Assembly: GCA_028293265.1 (NCBI GenBank)
Contig: JAQGPB010000041.1
Coordinates: forward strand, 1 to 7,585
DNA from: Pedosphaera sp.
Lineage (GTDB): Bacteria > Verrucomicrobiota > Verrucomicrobiae > Limisphaerales > Pedosphaeraceae
Direction of reading: 5' to 3'
DNA: 7,585 nucleotides
Numbering within the stretch: position 1 is the first letter of the stretch; the number at the start of each line of letters is the position of its first letter. The position numbers were made by a program, and so were the translations under genes. This document shows positions 1 through 7,264 of this stretch, one piece after another. The notes under the pieces were generated by a model that saw nothing but the letters and a program-made list of their open reading frames with translations, made no database searches and had not been told where the DNA came from.

Positions 1-472
1 AATGTTCGGGCGACGCGGTCCCATCGGGGGCTTTCTTCAACGGCAATTTGATTTGGACATTATATTCACTTGGCGCGGGGTGCTGATTGCCTTGTGCGTG
101 ATGTCGTTTCCCCTGCTGGTGCGCTCAGCGCGCGTGGCTTTCGAGGAAATCAATCCACGGCTGGAACAGATTGCACGCACGTTGGGCGCGGGAAATTTCC
201 GGGTGTTTTATACTATTACGCTGCCGCTGGCTTCGCGTGGCATCGCCGGCGGAATGCTGCTAGCCTTTGCGCGGGCCCTGGGCGAGTTCGGCGCAACCAT
301 CATGGTCGCCGGGAACATTCCCGGCCGCACTTCCACGCTTTCGCTCGCGATTTTTCAATCGGTGCAGTTGGGCGAGGATTCCCGCGCGTTTCGCCTGCTA
401 GGCGTGTCGGTGGTGCTGGCCTTCATGGCGGTGTGGGGCAGCGAATGGCTGATGCACAAACCAAAAAAGTGA
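1..472 (+). CDS. modB: Molybdate ABC transporter permease ModB (3' part, 5' end outside window)
   Basis: Inner-membrane permease of the molybdate importer; it passes MoO4 from the binding protein ModA into the cytoplasm using ATP hydrolysed by ModC. The visible frame begins at base 2 and gives 156 residues. These match the C-terminal two thirds of ModB: a GRRGPIG segment near the start, a hydrophobic stretch around residues 25-40, and the EAA loop that docks on the ATPase (residues ~57-81, with RTLGAG and TLPLASRGI). The ARALGEFGATI segment and NIPG follow at 91-107, then a last membrane helix at about 131-150. In E. coli ModB the GRRG segment is internal, so the ATG at 2-4 is probably an internal methionine and the true start lies to the left. 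The TGA at 470-472 is one base before the modC start, so the two genes are surely co-transcribed. The pair with a Mop-domain ATPase points to molybdate rather than sulfate, although the permease alone resembles CysT/CysW. Confidence 0.93.
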   Translation, partial: MFGRRGPIGGFLQRQFDLDIIFTWRGVLIALCVMSFPLLVRSARVAFEEINPRLEQIARTLGAGNFRVFYTITLPLASRGIAGGMLLAFARALGEFGATIMVAGNIPGRTSTLSLAIFQSVQLGEDSRAFRLLGVSVVLAFMAVWGSEWLMHKPKK

Positions 473-473
473 C

Positions 474-1553
474 GTGAGCCTGCTCCTTAAAAAAATCTCG
501 CTGCCGCTGGCTCCTTTCACGCTGGAGGTGGATGTGGAGATTCAAGGCCGCATCACCGCTCTCTTTGGGCCTTCGGGGGCGGGCAAGACTTCGCTGCTTG
601 ATCTGGTCGCCGGATTGCGACTTGCCGGGTCGGCGTTCATTCAACTCAATGGCCGGGTGCTTACGGATACTTCGCGGGGCATTTTTGTGCCGACCTGTCA
701 GCGTGGCATTGGTTATGTCCCACAAGACCTGGCGTTGTTCCCGCATTTGTCCGTGCGTCAAAATTTGCTTTACGGTGCCAAATCGAATCATGAACCAACC
801 CGGCCGTTCACCTTTGAGCGCGTGGTTGAACTGCTGGAAATCAAACCGCTCATCCAACGGGGCGTCACGGAACTCTCGGGCGGCGAGAAACAGCGGGTGG
901 CGCTGGCGCGGGCGTTGCTGGCATCGCCCAGCCTGCTCCTGCTCGATGAACCCCTAGCCAGCCTCGATCTGAATTTGAAAACCCGCATCATTCCGTATCT
1001 GGCCCGCATCCGCGACGAGTTCCACATTCCGATGCTGTACGTGACCCACGACCGTCTGGAAATTCTTGCCCTCGCCGATGATGTGGTTGTCCTGGCCAAC
1101 GGCAAGGTGGCTCAAACCGGTTCCGTGCCCGAAGTGTTCAAGCATCCGGCGAGCAGCGCAGTCGCCGGTCTCCTCAAGGTAGAAACGGTCCAGCCGGGCC
1201 GCATTGTAAAAATGTGCGACGGATTTGTGACGGTGGCGGTCGGTTCAATCCTGCTGACCGCCGTGGAACAAGAGGTTCCGGCCAATGCGGGCGAGGTTTA
1301 CGTTTGCATCCGCGCTGATGATGTCATCCTGCTCAAGGGCGGCGGTGACATGGTGAGCAGCGCGCGCAATCGTCTCGCGGGCGTCATTCGTTCCGTGAGC
1401 CACGAAGGCCCGCTCATGCGCGTGGAACTGGACTGCGGTTTCCCGCTCACGGTGCTGCTGACCCTGCAGGCTTGCGATGAAATGGGGTTGAAACCGGGAG
1501 AGCAGGTTGCCGCCCTGATCAAAGCGCCCCATGTGCAACTGATTCCTCGTTGA
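474..1553 (+). CDS. modC: Molybdate ABC transporter ATP-binding protein ModC
   Basis: Cytoplasmic ATPase that powers molybdate import with ModB. It has 359 residues, close to the roughly 350 of E. coli ModC. Seen in order: Walker A GPSGAGKTS (32-40, Lys38), Q-loop Gln84 in YVPQD, signature LSGGEKQRVALARAL (134-148), Walker B LLLLDEP (154-160, Glu159) and H-loop His192 in YVTHD. The C-terminal regulatory part (about 240-359) holds a TOBE/Mop domain, recognisable by SARNRLAGVI (295-304) and ALIKAPHVQL (347-356). This domain binds molybdate and can regulate uptake. The start is GTG at 474-476, one base after the modB stop. No Shine-Dalgarno is visible, only an A-rich run, so translation is probably coupled to modB. 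LeuLeuLeuLys shortly after the start aligns with the expected N-terminus. The gene ends 50 bases before the end of the convergent prepilin gene, with no strong terminator hairpin between them. Confidence 0.95.
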   Translation: MSLLLKKISLPLAPFTLEVDVEIQGRITALFGPSGAGKTSLLDLVAGLRLAGSAFIQLNGRVLTDTSRGIFVPTCQRGIGYVPQDLALFPHLSVRQNLLYGAKSNHEPTRPFTFERVVELLEIKPLIQRGVTELSGGEKQRVALARALLASPSLLLLDEPLASLDLNLKTRIIPYLARIRDEFHIPMLYVTHDRLEILALADDVVVLANGKVAQTGSVPEVFKHPASSAVAGLLKVETVQPGRIVKMCDGFVTVAVGSILLTAVEQEVPANAGEVYVCIRADDVILLKGGGDMVSSARNRLAGVIRSVSHEGPLMRVELDCGFPLTVLLTLQACDEMGLKPGEQVAALIKAPHVQLIPR

Positions 1554-1603
1554 GCCATCGGCAAAGCCAGGTTTTGAACCATCTTTCCTCGTCGGGCATC
1601 TTT

Positions 1604-2341
1604 TCAATAATCAGTATAAACCCTGCCTTCGGTCACACGGCCTTTTTTGATGAGCTGGGTGTTTCCGGCGATCATCAGGGCCAGCATCTCATCCGAATGG
1701 CGATAACGCAAATTGGCTCCGGCCGGATCGGTGTCGGCCAAAGTTGCGTCCTGGTCCGGTCCCACCAAAACAGGCAGCGCGCTGTTGGCGACCAGGCCGT
1801 CGTTGAAGGAAATGTATGTCCCGGACGAATTTTGCACGGCCCAGAAAATCGCCTGGGCATCGCCGCTGGCCTGGTACTGAATGGCGTCGCAGGCGAGAAT
1901 GACTTCGGTCGGCCGCCACACTGAAGACGGCTGCACCAAGGTGCTGTAGCGTTCGTCTTTGCAGACGTTGGGATTTGCCGAATAATTGAGCTGCCGGCTG
2001 GCGTTGGGCACCTTGGCGGACGGGCAGGTGAAGATGGCGCTGCGGCTGGTGGCGTTACTGGTGCTGACCGTACCGCTGGTTCCGGCATAGGGGCTTAGGC
2101 AAAGGTCCCATTGTGCGACACCCGGAAGGACGCCCGGCGGAAAAACATTGAAGTCGTCCGAGTAAACCGCAGAGGCGATGCCGATCTGGTGGAAGTTGCT
2201 GAGGCATTGCGTGGCGCGGGCACGCTCCTTGGCCCTGCTCAAGGCCGGCAACAGCAGCGAAGCGAGAATCGCAATGATGGCGATGACGACGAGCAGTTCG
2301 ATGAGGGTGAAGCCACGGTAAAGGGTTGCTTTGGTTTTCAT
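1604..2341 (-). CDS. Prepilin-like protein with N-terminal methylation/cleavage motif (type II secretion/type IV pilin family)
   Basis: A 245-residue protein with a class III signal: basic leader [10 protein letters not shown], then [18 protein letters not shown]. The prepilin peptidase should cut after Gly10 and methylate Phe11; the conserved Glu is at +5. The single helix anchors it in the inner membrane, with the rest outside. After the helix come [17 protein letters not shown] and [11 protein letters not shown], typical of the large prepilin-like families of Verrucomicrobiota and Planctomycetota. Near the end, [16 protein letters not shown] sits where many relatives carry H-X9-DG; here the Asp is Ala. 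I chose the ATG at 2341, which puts the leader at 10 residues; a TTG two codons upstream (2347) is also open. The ATG lies two bases after the stop of the ABC exporter gene, with no Shine-Dalgarno, so it is likely read by coupling. Which filament or secretion system it serves cannot be told; no pilus assembly genes are in view. Confidence 0.85.
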   Translation of the reverse strand: MKTKATLYRGFTLIELLVVIAIIAILASLLLPALSRAKERARATQCLSNFHQIGIASAVYSDDFNVFPPGVLPGVAQWDLCLSPYAGTSGTVSTSNATSRSAIFTCPSAKVPNASRQLNYSANPNVCKDERYSTLVQPSSVWRPTEVILACDAIQYQASGDAQAIFWAVQNSSGTYISFNDGLVANSALPVLVGPDQDATLADTDPAGANLRYRHSDEMLALMIAGNTQLIKKGRVTEGRVYTDY

Positions 2342-2343
2342 TT

Positions 2344-4158
2344 TCAAGCGGGTTGAAGCTTCCGGTTCAGAGCGGGACCGTCGGGATTTTTTTCAGGATG
2401 CCAATAGGTCTGGTAAATTTGCGGGTACAACCGGCCGGTCAGCATGAGTTCATTGTGGGAGCCCACTTCCGCTACGCGGCCTTCATCCAAGACAACGACT
2501 TGATCGGCGAGGGTGACGGTGGTGAGGCGGTGCGCAATAATGAACGTGGTGCGGCCACGCATCAGTTCGCGGAGACAGCCGATCAAATCGCCTTCGGTGC
2601 GGGAATCGAGCGACGAGGTGGGTTCGTCCAAAACCAGAATGGGGGCATTCTTGACCAGCGATCTCGCGATGGAAAGCCGCTGGCGTTGTCCGCCGGAAAG
2701 ATTCACGCCGCGCTCGCCCAGCAGAGTGTCGTAACCGGATGGAAAACGGAGAATGTCGTCGTGAATCTGCGCGCGGCGGGCGGCGGCCTCGATTTCGGCG
2801 GCGGTGGCATTCGGACTTCCCGCCGAGATGTTCTGCCGGATGGTGGTCGCGAATAAAATGGGGTCCTGCAACACCACGCTGACCTGCTGGCGCAGCCAGT
2901 TGACCTGCAAACTCCGCAGATCCTGGCCATCGAGAAAAATACCGCCGGAAACCGGATCGTAAAACCTGGTCAACAAACTGGCGAGGGTCGTTTTGCCCGC
3001 GCCGGTCCGGCCGACGATGGCGGTGACCGAATGGGCGGGGATGCGCAGGGATATGTCACGCAACACCGGCTGGTCCGGTTCGTAGTGGAAGCTGACGGAC
3101 CTAAATTCCACGGTGCCGTGAACCGTTTCGAGTGTCCGGGCATGGGGTTCATCCAAGATGTCCGGAACTGCGTCAATGACCTCGAAAACGCGATTGAGCT
3201 GAACGCCGGCAGACTTAAGCAGGGCGGCGCTTTGGCAGAAAGCATTCACCGGCTGATAAAGCATGCCGAGGTAGGCAAGAAACACCAGCACGTCGCCGAT
3301 GAGCAGACGGCTTTCCTGCAAACGATGGGCGCCGACCCAGATCACGGCGGCGGTACCGACGGCCATGGCGAGACCGACGAAACCGGCGAAGAGGAGCTGG
3401 GAGCGCATGAGTTGCTGATGGGTATGGAGGCTTTTCCGGGCCTGATCCCGGAAGCGGACACCGAAGGCGGATTCCATCGTGAACGCCTGGACGGCGCGCA
3501 TGGAGGTCAAGGCCTCCTGGGCGGCGCCGACGAGGGTGGTTTCACTTTGGTGGTAGTTCTTTGAGGCGGTTTCGATGCGTTTGCCAAAGGTCATGATGGT
3601 CAGGAAAAACAGCGGGGCCACGGCGAGCGTGATGAGCGTCATGGCGGGGTCAATGCGGGTCATGATGGCAAGTATCCCGAGGAGCATGAAGCTGCCGGTG
3701 ATGACCGGGACGATGACGCCGGCCAGGATGGATTGGGCGGCATGGGCGTCATAAGCAACGCGATAGAGCGATTCGCCGACCTTGGTTTTGTCGTGGTATG
3801 AAAGTGAAAGCCGCTGGAGGTGATCGAAGGCCTTGCAGCGCAGGTCGAAGACGATTTTTTCACCGGCGCGAAGCAGCAACAAATTGCTGATCACATTCGC
3901 CAGCTTGTTCGTCGCCGCCAAGACCAGCACGGCGATGCAGACGGTGACGGCGCCATCCACGATCAAATTCGAGCCGAGCGAGGGAAGCCAGGCTTTCAGC
4001 AACGGCGGCATCGGATGCCGTCCGAGGGTATAATCCACGAACCATTTGACCGGCCATGGCTGGAGCAATTCCAAGAGGCTGGCAAGGATGAGCAGGGCGA
4101 AGCCGGGAACTATGACCGGTGCCGCCGCGCGCAAGAATGGATTGAGTTTGCGAATCAT
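2344..4158 (-). CDS. ABC exporter, fused transmembrane and ATPase domains (MsbA/NdvA-like half transporter)
   Basis: A 604-residue inner-membrane exporter expected to work as a homodimer. The N-terminal membrane domain (about 12-306) has roughly six helices, near 12-34, 68-95, 142-166, 171-190, 256-278 and 286-306. The ATPase domain (about 348-585) shows Walker A GRTGAGKT (383-390), Q-loop Gln431 in VVLQDP, TLLGERG (478-484), signature [14 protein letters not shown] (487-500), Walker B ILVLDEP (507-513) and His543 in IIAHRL. All catalytic positions are intact. There is no peptidase domain at the N-terminus, so a peptide-processing exporter is unlikely; lipid, glycolipid or glucan export fits better with the upstream glycosyltransferase gene. 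The frame stays open up to 4371, but that extra 71 residues is low-complexity Arg/Pro/Gly text lying over the upstream gene. The ATG at 4158 forms an ATGA overlap with that gene's stop and leads directly into a normal exporter N-terminus ([10 protein letters not shown]). The substrate is inferred only from context. Confidence 0.93.
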   Translation of the reverse strand: MIRKLNPFLRAAAPVIVPGFALLILASLLELLQPWPVKWFVDYTLGRHPMPPLLKAWLPSLGSNLIVDGAVTVCIAVLVLAATNKLANVISNLLLLRAGEKIVFDLRCKAFDHLQRLSLSYHDKTKVGESLYRVAYDAHAAQSILAGVIVPVITGSFMLLGILAIMTRIDPAMTLITLAVAPLFFLTIMTFGKRIETASKNYHQSETTLVGAAQEALTSMRAVQAFTMESAFGVRFRDQARKSLHTHQQLMRSQLLFAGFVGLAMAVGTAAVIWVGAHRLQESRLLIGDVLVFLAYLGMLYQPVNAFCQSAALLKSAGVQLNRVFEVIDAVPDILDEPHARTLETVHGTVEFRSVSFHYEPDQPVLRDISLRIPAHSVTAIVGRTGAGKTTLASLLTRFYDPVSGGIFLDGQDLRSLQVNWLRQQVSVVLQDPILFATTIRQNISAGSPNATAAEIEAAARRAQIHDDILRFPSGYDTLLGERGVNLSGGQRQRLSIARSLVKNAPILVLDEPTSSLDSRTEGDLIGCLRELMRGRTTFIIAHRLTTVTLADQVVVLDEGRVAEVGSHNELMLTGRLYPQIYQTYWHPEKNPDGPALNRKLQPA

Positions 4159-6722
4159 GATGGGAAACTTTCGACAGGAACCATGCCCAGCGGCGTGGCG
4201 CATTCCATCGCCAACTGCGAAAGCGCAGCCGTCTGAATTTTGCGAGCGCGGGCCAGCCGGAAAACGGCGAACGCGAGAGGCAGCGCCAGCGGGAGCAAAA
4301 ATAATTTTGTCAGGCACGCGCCCAGCAGTCCCGCGAGGAACAGACCTTTGAGGACGTAAGCGGGTTTCCATCGCGCCTGCACCCGGTAGCGAACAAAGTG
4401 CCTGGCGCGCTCCAAATCCTCTTCATAAACCGAGGCCAGAGTGAGCCGGACAGGCCCTGGACCTTCCACGTGAAGATCGAAATCTTCCCAGTCCGTGTTT
4501 GTTTTTGCAATCCAGCCGCAGTTGCAAAGATGTTCTTGGAGATGCCGCAGCCAGGAATCGCGCTGGCTCAGGTTGCCGTAGAGCTGGCGGGAATCCGGAT
4601 GGGCGATCCGCTCGTTACGCAGCGACCAGCAGCCTTTCAAACGGCCCCACGCGCGCGCAAAGGGTTGTGCGAGATGCAAGAATGCCACCAGGCATCCGGC
4701 CTTCCATCGTTCGGAACCGGACCACCTTTTGTTGCGAGCAGCCTGGCGGCCCGCAAAAATTGCGGAACCGGCTGTGACCGCCAGCATCAGCAAGGCAGGC
4801 AATGCCAGGCCGATCAGGCCCCACGGCGAAAAAGCCAACGCGAGCAAGGCGGAGAGGAACATGGTGCCGGTCAATCCCATCCATTCGATGGTCGTAAAAA
4901 TCTGGAACCACCAGGTTTGATACGGCTGGTAAATGGATTGAAATTGCGCGCTGCCGAACTGGCCCTGGTAGATGCGCGAGCGGAAAAGCACCGGCAATTC
5001 CAGCCCGTTCAGCGACCGGGTGGCCGCGTCATAGATTTTTCCGCGCCAGACCGCGTAACCGAACGCATTGTAATGGCCGGGATAACGATTGTGCAGATGG
5101 GCCTCGGCGAAACCATAACCACGCTGCTGTTTCAAATACCCTGAAATGGTTCCGCGGCGGTGATGCCATACGACGGCAGCCGTGCTGAACGCGATGGTGC
5201 GCCGGTGCGCGAGCAGCTTCCAGCAGACGTCCACGTCGTCACCGGCGGCCCGGTGGGTGACATCGAACAAGCCGACTGTTTCCAGCGCGGATTTCCGAAA
5301 GATCATGTTGCAGCCCGGGATGTGTTCCGCCTTCGTGTCGCCGATCAACACATGAATTGGATTGCCCGGCGCATGATCCACGCATTGCGCAACGAAACCA
5401 TCCGAAGGCGGGCTCAGGTTTGGACCGCCCACTGCGGCATCGTCGCCTTCTTCAAGGGCCGCGATCGCAAAAGTCAGCCAATCCGGATCAGCGTAGGCGT
5501 CCGCGTCAATGAACGCGATAATGCTGCCTTTGGCCGCTTTGATTCCCGTGTTTCGCGCGCGGCTCAGGCCGCCGCGTTCAATCCGGACGAGCCGGGCGCC
5601 GTAGGTGGCGCTGATGGGGCCGGTGCCGTCAGTGGAGCCGTCGTCCACCACAATGATTTCGTAATTGGGATATTTCAGGCGCGACAAGGAATGGAGGCAT
5701 TCCTCGATGGTGGAGGTGGCGTTGTGCGCGCAGACGACGACGGAAACGCGAGGTTTTTGTCCGGGGCGGAGCTGGTTGTGATTGAGATGGTACACCTCGC
5801 GAACGGCGGAGAGCGCGAGTTTGGGCTGACGGTCCGGCTCGGTAAGACCGAACGCCCAGCCTTCAATGGCCGCTCCAAAAATCTGCCATTCATCCGTCCA
5901 CGAATAGACCGCGGCACCGCAGAGGCCCTTTTCAAAAACGGCGCGCAATTGCCAGTTCAAGAATTTTGCCTGCTCGACTTCACCCTGGCGCAGGCTGTCC
6001 AGGCCGATCTCGGCGAGAAACAGCGGGCGATCACCCGCTTGCGTCTGGAGGCGGTCAACGTAGGCGCGAAACTCCGGTTCGCGCTCCAGGTAAATATTAT
6101 ATGACAGCACGTCCAGAAAGGGCAGTTCAAGATATTCCGTGGGGGGATGGTTGACGTAGGTGATGAGACTTTTCGGAGATTCCGACTTGGCGATGTCATG
6201 CATCTCACGGAGAAAAGTTTCAATGCGTTTGCGGCCATACCAGCGGACCATGAGCGGGGGAATTTCGTTGCCCAAGGAGTACATGAGAATCGCCGGATGA
6301 TTTGCCAGCCGTTTGGCGTGACCGCGAATCCAATCGTGCATGAACGCCATCCGTTCCTTGTCGTCCAGTTCGCACCGGCGCGGCCCCCAGCAGACGTCCG
6401 GAATGAGAAACAATCCCGCCTTGGCCGCGGCATCGGCGATGCGATCCGAGGGCGGCGTGTAAAGCCGGACAGTGTTGATGCCGGCTTCCCGCATCCGAAA
6501 AAAATCATTTTGGAGAACATCGAACGGCGGGTAAGGTTCGCCTTCATTGTTCGGGCGGAATGACCCGTAAGTAACGCCACGAATATAAAAACGTTTCGTG
6601 CCGATGCGGAGAAATTTGCCATCGCGCACGATCGGCTGCGGGACGGGCAAAGGCTTCGGTTTCTTGTCAGCTACGACAAGAGCATTCAAGGCTTGGTCAG
6701 TTTTGGAGGTATAAGTAATCAT
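4155..6722 (-). CDS. Fusion protein: clan-A glycoside hydrolase domain + family 2 glycosyltransferase + membrane helices
   Basis: An 855-residue bifunctional enzyme. Residues ~35-315 look like the TIM barrel of GH2/GH5-type enzymes: IRGVTYG, AGINTVRLY, SLGNEIP with acid/base candidate Glu153, FLAEIG with nucleophile candidate Glu238, and YSWTDEW (273-279). Residues ~325-555 are a GT2 domain: VSVVVCAHN (326-334), VVDDGSTDGTG (358-368), metal-binding DAD (406-408), GDDVDVCWK (494-502) and KQQRGYG (531-537). The last replaces the QxxRW of processive synthases, so addition of one or a few sugars is more likely than long-chain polymerisation. Hydrophobic helices lie near 608-631 and 635-657, then an unrecognised soluble stretch (~660-790), then one or two helices near 790-823. 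No signal peptide is seen, so both enzyme domains should face the cytoplasm. I chose the ATG at 6722; a TTG at 6740 would add six residues. No Shine-Dalgarno is visible. It is the first gene of a unit with the ABC exporter (ATGA overlap). Sugar and acceptor are unknown. Confidence 0.92.
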   Translation of the reverse strand: MITYTSKTDQALNALVVADKKPKPLPVPQPIVRDGKFLRIGTKRFYIRGVTYGSFRPNNEGEPYPPFDVLQNDFFRMREAGINTVRLYTPPSDRIADAAAKAGLFLIPDVCWGPRRCELDDKERMAFMHDWIRGHAKRLANHPAILMYSLGNEIPPLMVRWYGRKRIETFLREMHDIAKSESPKSLITYVNHPPTEYLELPFLDVLSYNIYLEREPEFRAYVDRLQTQAGDRPLFLAEIGLDSLRQGEVEQAKFLNWQLRAVFEKGLCGAAVYSWTDEWQIFGAAIEGWAFGLTEPDRQPKLALSAVREVYHLNHNQLRPGQKPRVSVVVCAHNATSTIEECLHSLSRLKYPNYEIIVVDDGSTDGTGPISATYGARLVRIERGGLSRARNTGIKAAKGSIIAFIDADAYADPDWLTFAIAALEEGDDAAVGGPNLSPPSDGFVAQCVDHAPGNPIHVLIGDTKAEHIPGCNMIFRKSALETVGLFDVTHRAAGDDVDVCWKLLAHRRTIAFSTAAVVWHHRRGTISGYLKQQRGYGFAEAHLHNRYPGHYNAFGYAVWRGKIYDAATRSLNGLELPVLFRSRIYQGQFGSAQFQSIYQPYQTWWFQIFTTIEWMGLTGTMFLSALLALAFSPWGLIGLALPALLMLAVTAGSAIFAGRQAARNKRWSGSERWKAGCLVAFLHLAQPFARAWGRLKGCWSLRNERIAHPDSRQLYGNLSQRDSWLRHLQEHLCNCGWIAKTNTDWEDFDLHVEGPGPVRLTLASVYEEDLERARHFVRYRVQARWKPAYVLKGLFLAGLLGACLTKLFLLPLALPLAFAVFRLARARKIQTAALSQLAMECATPLGMVPVESFPS

Positions 6723-6768
6723 AACTGTAATGATGGCCAAGCAGAGCCGGTACGGACGTTGGGAATTT

Positions 6769-6798
6769 TCTATACCTTCGGGATGCTTATGGTATGAA
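6769..6798 (-). promoter_or_regulatory. Candidate promoter for the GH-GT2/ABC exporter/prepilin unit
   Basis: Read on the minus strand, TTCATA (6798-6793) and TATAGA (6774-6769) are separated by 18 bases and resemble sigma-70 -35 and -10 boxes (four of six matches each). Transcription would begin near 6762, leaving a leader of about 40 bases before the ATG at 6722. The match is only moderate and other A/T-rich hexamers exist nearby, so this is a suggestion based on position and spacing. Confidence 0.3.
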
Positions 6799-6803
6799 GC
6801 ATC
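6782..6803. repeat. Perfect 7-base inverted repeat overlapping the candidate -35 box
   Basis: GATGCTT (6782-6788) and AAGCATC (6797-6803) are exact reverse complements separated by 8 bases. The right arm overlaps the candidate -35 hexamer of the minus-strand promoter. Such a placement suits an operator for a dimeric repressor, but a 7-base arm can also occur by chance, and no regulator gene is in the window. Confidence 0.4.
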
Positions 6804-7124
6804 GCCACGATATCAGCAGCTTGGGTGCCAGACTCCTCTTTAATGCAATTCCTGCCAATTCCGTTTTCGCCCGAGATTTTAAACCATTCATGCGCATGGA
6901 CTTCACCGACTCATGCCAGCATACGGTGTGAGTTTGTTTGAATTGCAAATTGCGAACGCCTGCCATTAAGCTGCGTAGTTTTTGCCATGCTGGGCTTTTG
7001 TGATCAACATGGTTTCCGCGCCGTCTTCAAGCGTCAGCCGAAGCAAGCGGGGAGGCGTCACTCAAAATTTAACGACTGCAAGAGACTTCGTTGTCATGAG
7101 GTCGGCAACTCCGTTTGCCGTGGA

Positions 7125-7221
7125 GAATGGCGAACTCCCATTCCTCAAATTTGTCCCGGTCTGACTGCGAGGCCGGATGAGGACATTTTGTCCGGTGAAT
7201 TTGGACTGCATTTGAATGCAG
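7125..7221 (+). repeat. Cluster of three short hairpins in the region ahead of polA
   Basis: Three perfect inverted repeats follow each other: GAATGG/CCATTC (7125-7130 and 7138-7143, 7-base loop), GGACA/TGTCC (7181-7185 and 7189-7193, 3-base loop) and CTGCAT/ATGCAG (7206-7211 and 7216-7221, 4-base loop). CCGGA at 7173-7177 could alternatively pair with TCCGG at 7191-7195. None is followed by a T-run, so they do not look like intrinsic terminators. They could be leader RNA structure of polA or chance; strand and function are not shown by the sequence. Confidence 0.35.
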
Positions 7222-7264
7222 AAATTGGATAGGCAGGCGTGTGGAATGGGTTTATTTTTCCAGC

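Larger units (their letters stand above)
6723..7264. other. Divergent intergenic region between the GH-GT2 unit and polA
   Basis: This 542-base stretch is visibly richer in A and T than the flanking genes. I see no frame with recognisable protein similarity and no tRNA or rRNA. It must hold promoters for both directions. Visible structure is a candidate minus-strand promoter with a 7-base inverted repeat near 6769-6803 and three short perfect hairpins between 7125 and 7221, ahead of polA. Short open frames (for example 45 codons from 6794 on the plus strand, 60 codons from 6982) have no Shine-Dalgarno and no family resemblance. Confidence 0.6.

Noticed and set aside
531..537. Possible QxxRW processivity motif in the GT2 domain (numbers are residues of the 855-residue protein).
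   Set aside because: The residues read KQQRGYG, which lack both the first Gln at the right spacing and the Trp, so I do not call the enzyme a processive synthase.
2326..2856. A 176-codon open frame on the plus strand, and similar ones at 3031-3564 and 4398-5144.
   Set aside because: All are antisense to the exporter or GH-GT2 genes whose motifs are intact; translations are Gly/Arg/Ala-rich shadows.
4159..4371. N-terminal extension of the ABC exporter frame by 71 residues (start at 4371).
   Set aside because: It lies wholly over the 3' end of the GH-GT2 gene, has shadow-like Arg/Pro/Gly composition, and the ATG at 4158 gives both a classic ATGA overlap and a normal exporter N-terminus.
5160..6104. 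A 314-codon open frame on the plus strand.
   Set aside because: It is antisense to the GH-GT2 gene, which has clear motifs throughout. The plus-strand translation shows no family resemblance and is explained by the base composition of the real gene.
6794..6931. A 45-codon plus-strand open frame starting with ATG, in the divergent intergenic region.
   Set aside because: There is no Shine-Dalgarno, no recognisable similarity, and it begins inside the candidate promoter of the opposite strand. Ribosome profiling or conservation in relatives would be needed to revive it.
6966..6998. On the minus strand the text reads like the end of a tmRNA tag frame (Gly-Lys-Asn-Tyr-Ala-Ala-stop, with AAAACTACGC and GCAGCTTAAT as in known tmRNA).
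   Set aside because: Neither the conserved 5' GGATTCGACGG element nor a T-arm with TTCGA and a CCA acceptor end is present within several hundred bases on that strand. A covariance-model search would settle it.
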